Shown: positions 1 to 5,028 of the stretch, in pieces
Layout of the letters: each line of letters begins with the position of its first letter
How positions within the stretch are numbered: position 1 is the stretch's first letter
Assembly (NCBI GenBank): GCA_021202575.1
Contig: JAJQCU010000011.1
Location: forward strand, 1 to 5,028
DNA: 5,028 bases
Source of the DNA: Lachnospiraceae bacterium
GTDB lineage: Bacteria > Bacillota > Clostridia > Lachnospirales > Lachnospiraceae
Direction: 5' to 3'
Position numbers and translations under genes: made by a program
Notes under the pieces: generated by a model
The model's input: the letters and a program-made list of their open reading frames with translations, nothing else
Database searches by the model: none
What the model was told of the DNA's origin: nothing

Positions 1-1180
1 CGTCAAGCCGGTCCACCGCCTCCAGGTAGGCGATCGTCTGAAAATAGACGCAGGTTCCCACATTGGTAATCCCCAGCATAGCCTCTCTGGCCGCCTGATA
101 GCAGCCGGAGGAATTGGCCGCCTTATCCGCCGCCAGCGCTTCCACAAAGCTGTTCTTGGTGGAGGTGACCGGCGCGAACTGGCCGGACTGATAGATAACG
201 CCGGAGACCGTATCCGGATAGTTGCCGGACAGCACCCGGTTGATCACCACGCTGGCCACCGCCAGCATTCCCTCATAGCTTTCCCCTCTGGCCTCACAGT
301 AAATCAGGTTCGCCAGAAGAGTCACGTCATATTCCGAAAATTCCACTTCGGAGATATCCCTCCAAGTGCCGCTGGCCGCCGCCCTTGACAGTGCCAGCTC
401 CTGGGCCAGCTTTTCCTGCAGCTCCGCGATATTATTGTTGATAGTGGCAAGCTCCTCCTCCTGGGCTGTCAGCTCATTCTCAATGCTAGCGATCTCGGAG
501 TTTGTGGTGCTGATAGCGCTCTGCACCTGAGAAATCAGGTACTGGGAATATTCCTTATCCGACTCCAGCTCTGCCAGCATCTCATCCAGCTCGGCCTTCT
601 CAGCTTCCAGGGCGGCTTCCTCAGCCTCCACTGTCTCCCGGATGGCCTGATAATCCTCAAAGAGCTGCTTGTCGTAGGCGGCAAGCTGTTCCACATATTC
701 GCTCACATTCAGAAAATCCGAAAAGCTGCCTCCCCCCATCACCGCGTTCAGCATGGCATTGATATAGGTAGCCGTGGTATCACTTTCATACATGTACTGT
801 ATGTGCAGAAGCATATTGGCGTACTGCGTCTCCTCTGTCGCCTTCGCCTCCTCTAACTCCGCCGTCTTCTGTTCTATCTCCGCTTCCTTTAAATCAATGG
901 CCTGCTCCATCTCATAGATGTCATTCTCAATGGCGGAGAGCTCCGCGTTATAACCGGACAGTGTGGTATTCAGTTGTGTTCTCTGCTCCTCCCTGGACTC
1001 GATCTCGCTTTGATTCTGCTCCATCTCCTCTTCCAGATCGCTCTTTTTCTGCTGCTCCTCCTCCAGCTGCTGCCTGGTCGTACTGGACGCCTGTACAGCA
1101 GTAAAGGAAGTCAGAAGGATAAGAACGCTCAGGATGACGCAAAGCATCCTCGTTCGTCCCGGCCTGCCGCTTTTTTTCAA
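1..1180 (-). CDS. Secreted coiled-coil peptidoglycan hydrolase with SleB-type catalytic domain (C-terminus cut by window edge)
   Basis: Predicted exported enzyme that cuts peptidoglycan. 393 residues are visible and the frame is still open at position 1. Residues 1-31 form a signal peptide: basic start (MKKSGRPGRTR), hydrophobic core at about 12-28, and a VQA|S cleavage site. Residues about 34-120 and 160-262 are Glu/Gln/Lys/Ala-rich coiled coil separated by a helical stretch with a Gly-rich turn (GGGSFSDFL, 149-157), as in the PcsB/CwlO N-terminal domain. Residues about 286-393 match the SleB/Hydrolase_2 family: LIYCEARGESYEGMLAVASV (292-311) then VINRVLSG; E296 is the likely catalytic glutamate. 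Perhaps 20-40 residues are missing. The start is TTG at 1180, with GAGG eight bases upstream; an in-frame ATG at 1147 would give a signal peptide with no basic residues. It lies 79 bases after rpiB on the same strand. SleB domains are known as spore-cortex lytic enzymes, but the coiled coil suggests general wall turnover or division; that role is inference. Confidence 0.85.
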   Translation of the reverse strand, partial: MKKSGRPGRTRMLCVILSVLILLTSFTAVQASSTTRQQLEEEQQKKSDLEEEMEQNQSEIESREEQRTQLNTTLSGYNAELSAIENDIYEMEQAIDLKEAEIEQKTAELEEAKATEETQYANMLLHIQYMYESDTTATYINAMLNAVMGGGSFSDFLNVSEYVEQLAAYDKQLFEDYQAIRETVEAEEAALEAEKAELDEMLAELESDKEYSQYLISQVQSAISTTNSEIASIENELTAQEEELATINNNIAELQEKLAQELALSRAAASGTWRDISEVEFSEYDVTLLANLIYCEARGESYEGMLAVASVVINRVLSGNYPDTVSGVIYQSGQFAPVTSTKNSFVEALAADKAANSSGCYQAAREAMLGITNVGTCVYFQTIAYLEAVDRLD

Positions 1181-1188
1181 AATAATAT

Positions 1189-1192
1189 CCTC
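1189..1192 (-). promoter_or_regulatory. Ribosome binding site supporting the TTG start of the SleB-like gene
   Basis: The minus strand reads GAGG, then eight bases, then TTG at 1180. This is good Shine-Dalgarno spacing. The in-frame ATG at 1147 has only a GAGG directly abutting it, with no spacer. This favours TTG as the start, and that start also gives the basic n-region expected of a signal peptide. Confidence 0.6.
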
Positions 1193-1222
1193 ATTATAAA
1201 AATTTCCACGGGAACGCGCCAA
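1193..1222 (-). promoter_or_regulatory. Possible sigma-A promoter before the SleB-like gene
   Basis: The minus strand shows TTGGCG (1217-1222), an 18-base spacer and a perfect TATAAT (1193-1198). The hexamers fit the vegetative consensus (4/6 and 6/6). However, transcription would begin near 1186, downstream of the GAGG at 1189-1192 and only about six bases before the TTG start. The transcript would therefore be nearly leaderless for TTG or would use the ATG at 1147. It may be real or a chance match. Confidence 0.35.
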
Positions 1223-1259
1223 TACACTGCGTCCGGCTTTTTGGCCATCGTCCCGGCTT

Positions 1260-1685
1260 TTACTCAATCATTCCGACCCGCCTTAAGTGCCGCTCTTCCC
1301 CGGAAAATTCCGTATTTAAAAAGGTATCCACAATCTCCATGGCCAGCAGCGGGCCCACCATCCCGCCTCCCATCGCCAGCACATTGGCGTCATTATGCAG
1401 TCTGGTCAGTCTGGCGGAATAAGCCTCCGAACAGAGAGCGCAGCGGACACCCTTAATCTTATTGGCCGCCATGGAGATACCGATGCCGGTAGTGCAGATC
1501 ACAATCCCCTTCTCACACTCTCCACCGGCCACCGCGTTTCCCACAGCCTTGCCGTACACAGGATAGTCCACGCTGTCATGACTGTAACAGCCAAAGTCCT
1601 TTACCTCATACCCCTGTCCGGTCAGATGTGCTTTCACAGCCTCCTTTAAATCAAAGCCCCCATGGTCCGATCCGATTGCGATCAT
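1260..1685 (-). CDS. rpiB: Ribose-5-phosphate isomerase B (RpiB/LacAB family)
   Basis: Cytosolic enzyme that interconverts D-ribose 5-phosphate and D-ribulose 5-phosphate in the non-oxidative pentose phosphate pathway. The product is 141 residues, normal for the family, and matches it end to end. IGSDHGGFDLK (4-14) is the N-terminal phosphosugar-binding motif with D7 and H8. C64 in ICTTGIGISMAANK is the expected catalytic cysteine. RLHNDANVLAMGGG (95-108) carries H97, the expected ring-opening histidine, and the NDANVL signature. The basic tail RHLRRV is also typical. T65 sits where many members have Gly (CGTG); this is a mild variation. The ATG at 1685 is chosen because AGAGGA lies upstream at good spacing and the family begins there. 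An in-frame ATG at 1733 would add 16 residues unlike the family and lies at the predicted transcription start. The gene follows sua5 by 82 bases and precedes the SleB-like gene. Some homologues isomerise allose or galactose 6-phosphates, so substrate is by family only. Confidence 0.93.
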   Translation of the reverse strand: MIAIGSDHGGFDLKEAVKAHLTGQGYEVKDFGCYSHDSVDYPVYGKAVGNAVAGGECEKGIVICTTGIGISMAANKIKGVRCALCSEAYSARLTRLHNDANVLAMGGGMVGPLLAMEIVDTFLNTEFSGEERHLRRVGMIE

Positions 1686-1692
1686 TCTGAAT

Positions 1693-1698
1693 TCCTCT
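1693..1698 (-). promoter_or_regulatory. Ribosome binding site fixing the rpiB start at 1685
   Basis: The minus strand reads AGAGGA; its GAGG core (1694-1697) is eight bases before the ATG at 1685. The longer in-frame start at 1733 has no comparable site. This decides in favour of the 141-residue product. Confidence 0.7.
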
Positions 1699-1737
1699 TT
1701 CCTTCCCTGATTATCAGTCACAGCCATTTTCATCCCG

Positions 1738-1767
1738 ATTCTACTTTTACATCCGGGCAGTTGTCAT
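1738..1767 (-). promoter_or_regulatory. Likely sigma-A promoter between sua5 and rpiB
   Basis: The minus strand reads ATGACA (1762-1767, 5/6 match to TTGACA), an 18-base spacer and TAGAAT (1738-1743, 5/6 match to TATAAT). The -35 box begins with the base right after the sua5 stop codon. Transcription would start near 1731, leaving a leader of about 45 bases before the rpiB ATG at 1685. It would let rpiB and the SleB-like gene be expressed independently of sua5. Prediction from consensus only. Confidence 0.5.
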
Positions 1768-2825
1768 TCACACTTCCACCGTCCTGTGCCCGGCAGCCTT
1801 CAGCAAGCGGTTCATCACCGCCTGTCCCAGCCCCTCCTCGGAAAAGCTCTCCGCGAAAATGACCTCCAGATTCTCATCGTCGCACTCCCTCAACACCCGA
1901 TAAAGCTCTCTGGCAACACTCTCCTGAGAAGCCCTGCTGCCCATACACTTGACGCTGTCAAATACCTCCGCCTGATACAGGAACAAACTCTCTTCCGTAC
2001 ACAGAACCCCCGTCTTTTATGCTCCGCTTTTGCCAGACGGCACTGCTCCCGGATGTAAGCCGCCACTCTATCAGATTTGCCTGACACAAGCGTCAGTTCT
2101 CCCTTCGGCGCGTAGTGCCGGTACCTCATTCCCGGCGCCTTCGGCCTGCCCGTGGGATGAGCCTCCATCATGGTCCGGTCCTGCCCCACGGTTCCCAATG
2201 TCTCCGTGAGCATCTCCTTTGTAATATAGCCGGGACGCAGAAGCTCCGGCTCCTCCCCTGTCAGGTCAATGATGGTGGACTCCACGCCGATGCCCACGGC
2301 TCCTCCATCGATGATCAGGGGAATTTTCCCATCCATGTCCTCCAGCACATATCTGGCCAGCGTGGGGCTGGGCCTGCCGCTTACGTTGGCGCTGGGAGCG
2401 GCTATAAATCCGCCTGCCGCCTCGATAAAGGCTTTTGCCACCGGATGGGAGGGAAAACGCACCGCCACAGTATCCAGGCCGCCGGTAGTCTCTCCGGGCA
2501 CCCGCTCCGCTTTCGGCAGGATCATGGTCAGCGGGCCCGGCCAGTAAGCCTTCGCCAGCTTCTCTGCCTCCGGCGGCACCTGAGAGCAGATCTCATAAAT
2601 ATCCTCAAACCGGCAGATATGGACAATCAGCGGATTGTCAGAGGGCCGCCCCTTCGCCTGATAGATTTTCGCGCTGGAAGCGGCGTTCATGGCGTCCCCG
2701 CCCAGGCCGTACACCGTCTCCGTGGGAAAGGCCACCAGCTCGCCCGCCCTGATCAGGTCCCCGGCCTCTTTCATGACTGCCGCGTCAATATTCTGTTCCG
2801 ACTGAAAAACCACCCTGGTTTCCAT
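1768..2825 (-). CDS. sua5: L-threonylcarbamoyladenylate synthase, Sua5/YwlC type, with an internal frameshift
   Basis: Makes L-threonylcarbamoyl-AMP from threonine, bicarbonate and ATP, the first step of the t6A37 modification of ANN-decoding tRNAs; cytosolic. The YrdC domain spans residues about 14-205 and is intact: PTETVYGLG (34-42), AKGRPSDNPLIVH (57-69, the K-x-R and N-P-L motifs), SANVSG (145-150), GVEST (180-184) and RPG (197-199). The linker PGMRYRHYAP (231-240) is typical of Sua5. The reading frame then breaks at about residue 270: the original frame runs on with missense residues to a stop at 1890-1892 (311 residues). The Sua5 C-terminal domain continues in another frame from about 2016 (KTGVLCTEESLFLYQAEVF) to the stop at 1768, ending in GLGQAVMNRLLKAAGHRTVEV. 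One extra base in A4 (2015-2018) or G5 (2007-2011) restores about 352 residues, the usual YwlC length (about 346). The start ATG at 2825 has GGGAG four bases upstream and an in-frame stop just before it. The gene is divergent from the amidase. The cause is most likely a homopolymer sequencing error, but a true mutation is possible. Confidence 0.9.
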
Positions 2826-2857
2826 AACGCTCCCGAAAATTTAGTACAGTTGGAATA

Positions 2858-2886
2858 ATTATACTTTATCCCATAAAAAAAAGCAA
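2858..2886 (-). promoter_or_regulatory. Probable sigma-A promoter of sua5
   Basis: The minus strand has a perfect TATAAT (2858-2863) and TTGCTT (2881-2886) separated by 17 bases. The -35 box keeps only the TTG of the consensus. Transcription would start near 2851, giving a leader of about 26 bases before the sua5 ATG. The spacer includes a T8 run, and the -35 box touches the hairpin described at 2875-2914. Confidence 0.5.
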
Positions 2887-2914
2887 GCTGTGCAGGAATT
2901 TCCCGTTACAGCTT
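2875..2914 (-). terminator. Terminator-like hairpin with T8 tail on the minus strand
   Basis: Arms at 2885-2891 and 2908-2914 pair perfectly over seven bases (AAGCTGT/ACAGCTT). The stem can extend inward through a wobble pair and a few G-C pairs to a loop near 2897-2901. On the minus strand it is followed by GC and eight T (2875-2882), the layout of an intrinsic terminator. On the plus strand only a T4 run follows, so that direction is weaker. No minus-strand gene ends here: the next minus-strand gene upstream stops at 3727, beyond the amidase. It may stop antisense read-through, or the inverted repeat may serve as an operator. Confidence 0.5.
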
Positions 2915-2943
2915 TTCATAAAAATAGGATAACACGCATTATT
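2915..2943 (+). promoter_or_regulatory. Possible sigma-G/F-like sporulation promoter before the amidase gene
   Basis: TTCATA (2915-2920), a 16-base spacer and CATTATT (2937-2943) resemble the forespore sigma-G pattern (roughly TGMATA and CATWMTA): 5/6 and 6/7 by eye. Transcription would begin near 2950, leaving about 50 bases to the ATG. In Bacillus subtilis cwlD is under sigma-E and sigma-G control, which makes the site plausible, but such short matches occur by chance and the spacer is slightly short. Confidence 0.25.
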
Positions 2944-2999
2944 CTCCGGGCATTTCCGGATCATAAGCCCCGTTTTCCAAAACATCCCGAGGAGTTTTT

Positions 3000-3725
3000 A
3001 TGATCAAAAAAGAATCCCTGCCGTCTCTTTTCCTGAGCATCCTCTTATTGCTTTCCGCCCTTGTCCTGCTTAAGGAAGCGGCGGCCTACCGTGCCCGGAC
3101 TGTCGACAGCTCCGCCCGTTTGGACACCGTCAATGCCTCATCCCAGAGCTTCACTGTGGTCATCGACAGCGGCCACGGCGGCATCGACCCGGGCAACGTC
3201 TCCTCCGACGGCACCCTGGAAAAGGACTTAAACCTGGCCATCGCCCTGAAGCTGCAGGCCTTTCTGGAGGCCAACGACGTCACCGTGGTCATGACCCGCA
3301 CCGATGACAGCGGCCTGTATTCGGAGTCCTCCTCTAACAAAAAAGTGGAGGATATGAAAAACCGGGTGGCCCTGATGGAGGAAGCCGCCCCTGACCTGGT
3401 GGTCAGCATTCACCAGAACAGCTACTCCGGCAGCTCCATCAAAGGAGCGCAGGTCTTTTATTATGCCACCAGTGAGAAAAGTAAAAGGCTGGCCGAAATT
3501 TTACAGGAAAGCCTGATTGAGCGGCTGGACCCGGACAACACCCGCCAGGCCAAGGCCAACGATACCTATTATCTGCTCAAAAAGACATCCCTCCCCATCG
3601 TCATCGCGGAATGCGGCTTTATGAGCAATCCCGCCGAGCTGGAGCTCTTAAAAAGCGACAGCTATCAGAGCCGGGCGGCATGGGTGCTATGTATCGGGAT
3701 CATGGAATATCTGAACACACAGTGA
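3000..3725 (+). CDS. cwlD: N-acetylmuramoyl-L-alanine amidase, CwlD-like (Amidase_3)
   Basis: Zinc amidase that cleaves the bond between N-acetylmuramic acid and L-alanine in peptidoglycan, outside the membrane. Residues 7-24 are a hydrophobic segment after a basic start (MIKK), acting as signal peptide or membrane anchor; AAA-Y at 27-30 is a possible cleavage site. The Amidase_3 domain spans residues about 52-238. VVIDSGHGGIDPG carries zinc ligand H59; LEKDLNL carries E74; VVSIHQNS carries H138; IAECGFMSN carries the catalytic E204. MTRTDD (98-103), KGAQVFYY (148-155) and the late YQ...GIMEYL are typical of CwlD. The length of 241 fits B. subtilis CwlD (237), with no SH3, LysM or SPOR addition. 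CwlD removes side peptides so that PdaA can make cortex muramic-delta-lactam; that role is inferred from length and motifs, and a vegetative amidase remains possible. The start has GAGGAG (2989-2994) five bases upstream. It is a single gene, divergent from sua5 and convergent with the GH18 gene with one base between stop codons. Confidence 0.85.
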   Translation: MIKKESLPSLFLSILLLLSALVLLKEAAAYRARTVDSSARLDTVNASSQSFTVVIDSGHGGIDPGNVSSDGTLEKDLNLAIALKLQAFLEANDVTVVMTRTDDSGLYSESSSNKKVEDMKNRVALMEEAAPDLVVSIHQNSYSGSSIKGAQVFYYATSEKSKRLAEILQESLIERLDPDNTRQAKANDTYYLLKKTSLPIVIAECGFMSNPAELELLKSDSYQSRAAWVLCIGIMEYLNTQ

Positions 3726-3726
3726 T

Positions 3727-5028
3727 TTACTGGAAATACCCTCCAATCACACCCCAGGCTTCGCTGTCCTCATATCCCAGTCTCCAGGCCGCGACCCCGG
3801 CTATACTGCGCTCTTTGGCAGCCTGCAGCTTGCCGCTTAAGCTTTTCGCATCCTCAATCCACATCTGATAGAGCACGCCTCCGGATTCTGTCTCCGCGTA
3901 ATTTTGCCCTGTCTCGTCGTCCCAGACAACCTCCATTCCGTAATAGCTCACCCAGTAATCTGTATCTGTCATATAAACAGCGCTGTCCGTGGTCACTCCG
4001 TCCTGCGTAACCCACAGCCTGGTATAAAAAGGAACCGCCAGCACAATTTTGGAAGCGTCCACCATAGTTATCAGATTATCCAGAGAGTCCTCCACAAAGG
4101 ACTGGCTGGCTGTACTTCCCGCGTCCCCGCTGCCGCCCCAATGCTCATCATATCCCATCAAAATCACATAATCTGCCACAACGCCCTGTTCCCTGTAATC
4201 ATTGTAGGAATTGCCGGAGTTCGGCGGATAATTATCCACCGATAAAATCAGTCCCTCCTCCCGGCAGCGGATGGAAAGCTCCCTCAGAAACTGAATAAAA
4301 TGGGTTCCATCGTCCGAGCGGACGCTCTCCAGATCCACATTGATGCCGTCCATCTCTACCCGCAGCGCCTCATCTATCAGGAAATTGATCAGCTCCGTGC
4401 GTTTATTGGAATCCGCCAGCACATAATAAATATCCACATCGTAGGTAATATCCTCCAGCAGGCCCCAGACCTGCAGTCCCATCGCGTGCGCCTGCTCCAC
4501 ATAGGATACGGAAGCAAGGGATATAAACTCATAATCCGCGGTGATGGTAAACCATGTCGGCGATACCACATTCATCGTCGACGCTACCGACGCCAGCTGC
4601 GTCAGATTGTCATTGGCGGCATAGGTATACACCGCCTGAAATCCCAGGCGTACCGGCGCCTCCATTTCTATGGAGGTATACTCCGGTTCGGTATAGGAGA
4701 ATTCCCCGTCATATAAAGAGGTATAGCTCTGGCCGATGCATTTATTCTTGATATAGCCGATACAGCCGTCCAGAGTAGCCACCTTCGTCCAGCCGCTGAT
4801 GCTTTCGGAATCCAGCACGATCACAGATTCGCCCTTCACCACATCCTTCAGGATATCGCTCTTGATGCCGGCCCTCCAGCGCACGGAGGTATTCTTTTTG
4901 ACATCCACCAGAAGCTGCTCCCCGGACACGGGGCTTACCACAATCCGGTTCGGCTCCGTATAAGCTTCATATTTATATGCCACATAGCGGAACACAAAAT
5001 CCGCGTTGATGTACCACTCTCCGTCCCG
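3727..5028 (-). CDS. SH3-domain glycoside hydrolase family 18 protein (N-terminus cut by window edge)
   Basis: Predicted surface or secreted glycosidase. 433 residues are visible; the frame is open to position 5028, so the GTG at 4995 (FRYVAYKY follows) is internal: the upstream codons RDGEWYINADFVF continue the protein. Counting from the first visible codon, residues about 48-98 form a bacterial SH3-like wall-binding domain (SVRWRAG...WTKVATLDGCIGYIKNK). Residues about 125-433 form a GH18 TIM barrel: VSPTWFTI (155-162), the catalytic motif DGINVDLE (227-234, fitting DGxDxDxE with E234 as acid), MGYDEHW (291-297, the MxYD element) and the terminal strand AAWRLGYED (413-421). The catalytic residues are intact. 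GH18 enzymes of this sort (SleL/YaaH, YdhD) act as N-acetylglucosaminidases on cortex or wall glycan; the exact substrate cannot be read here, and no LysM is visible. The missing part probably holds a signal or membrane anchor. It converges on cwlD with no visible terminator between them. Confidence 0.87.
   Translation of the reverse strand, partial: RDGEWYINADFVFRYVAYKYEAYTEPNRIVVSPVSGEQLLVDVKKNTSVRWRAGIKSDILKDVVKGESVIVLDSESISGWTKVATLDGCIGYIKNKCIGQSYTSLYDGEFSYTEPEYTSIEMEAPVRLGFQAVYTYAANDNLTQLASVASTMNVVSPTWFTITADYEFISLASVSYVEQAHAMGLQVWGLLEDITYDVDIYYVLADSNKRTELINFLIDEALRVEMDGINVDLESVRSDDGTHFIQFLRELSIRCREEGLILSVDNYPPNSGNSYNDYREQGVVADYVILMGYDEHWGGSGDAGSTASQSFVEDSLDNLITMVDASKIVLAVPFYTRLWVTQDGVTTDSAVYMTDTDYWVSYYGMEVVWDDETGQNYAETESGGVLYQMWIEDAKSLSGKLQAAKERSIAGVAAWRLGYEDSEAWGVIGGYFQ

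Noticed and set aside
1199..1215. Possible terminator after rpiB on the minus strand (TTCC-CGT-GGAA then ATTTTT)
   Set aside because: The stem is only four pairs and the T run is short and overlaps the TATAAT; too weak to call.
1230..1261. Imperfect direct repeat (CGTCCGGCTTTT and CGTCCCGGCTTTT) after rpiB
   Set aside because: Only two short copies, one overlapping the rpiB stop; no sign of an array, attachment site or terminator, so probably chance or a tiny duplication.
974..1456. Open frame (160 codons) on the plus strand across the SleB-like and rpiB genes
   Set aside because: It spans two recognised minus-strand genes and their gap; the Leu-rich start is the complement of coiled-coil Glu/Gln codons.
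1686..1733. Longer rpiB start at ATG 1733
   Set aside because: The 16 extra residues do not fit the family, there is no good ribosome binding site, and the predicted transcription start lies at about the same place.
1768..1986. A separate 72-residue gene starting at TTG 1986
   Set aside because: Its sequence is the C-terminal part of Sua5, and homologous residues (KTGVLCTEES) lie upstream of the TTG in the same frame, so it is the frameshifted tail of sua5, not an independent gene.
2115..2858. Long open frame (247 codons) on the plus strand opposite sua5
   Set aside because: It is antisense to a gene with clear family motifs, has no ribosome binding site of note, and its His/Arg/Pro/Leu-rich product resembles no family; it is a by-product of GC-rich codon use.
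2925..2930. TAGGAT as a plus-strand sigma-A -10 box for the amidase
   Set aside because: Only 4/6 match and no -35-like sequence at 16-18 bases upstream.
3904..4716. Two plus-strand open frames opposite the GH18 gene
   Set aside because: Both are antisense to the GH18 catalytic domain, with low-complexity Ile/His/Arg-rich products and no family likeness.

Overview
The window looks like chromosomal DNA from a moderately GC-rich member of the Clostridia, most likely Lachnospiraceae or a close relative. The reasons are strong GAGG-type ribosome binding sites, a Sua5-type threonylcarbamoyl-AMP synthase next to a ribose-5-phosphate isomerase B gene, a CwlD-like amidase, an SH3-GH18 protein and a coiled-coil/SleB-like cell wall hydrolase. 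This placement rests on gene content and sequence style; no alignment was run.

Layout, left to right. (1) Positions 1-1180, minus: secreted wall hydrolase with a long coiled coil and a SleB-type catalytic domain, cut at its C-terminus by the window edge. (2) 1260-1685, minus: rpiB. (3) 1768-2825, minus: Sua5/YwlC-type L-threonylcarbamoyladenylate synthase, broken by a one-base frameshift near 2007-2018 that separates its catalytic domain from its Sua5 C-terminal domain. (4) 2826-2999: divergent intergenic region with a promoter for the sua5 gene, a terminator-like hairpin on the minus strand and a possible sporulation-type promoter facing right. (5) 3000-3725, plus: CwlD-type N-acetylmuramoyl-L-alanine amidase. 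(6) 3727-5028, minus: SH3-GH18 glycoside hydrolase, cut at its N-terminus by the window edge. It converges on the amidase with one base between the two stop codons.

The three minus-strand genes on the left can form one transcription unit (sua5 > rpiB > sleB-like), with apparent extra promoters just before rpiB and just before the hydrolase. Two are housekeeping genes (tRNA t6A synthesis, pentose phosphate isomerisation). The other three proteins in the window are predicted exported or surface enzymes of peptidoglycan, with amidase, SleB-type lytic and GH18 chemistries. CwlD and SleB-type enzymes are known from spore cortex formation and germination, so a sporulation or wall-remodelling link is reasonable but unproven.

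I see no mobile element, CRISPR array, tRNA or rRNA gene, and no clearly new multi-gene system. The points most worth a second look are the frameshift in the sua5 gene, the one-base convergent junction with a minus-strand terminator placed beyond the amidase, and the conflict between promoter and start codon of the SleB-like gene. No gene-free stretch exceeds 300 bases; the longest is 2826-2999.
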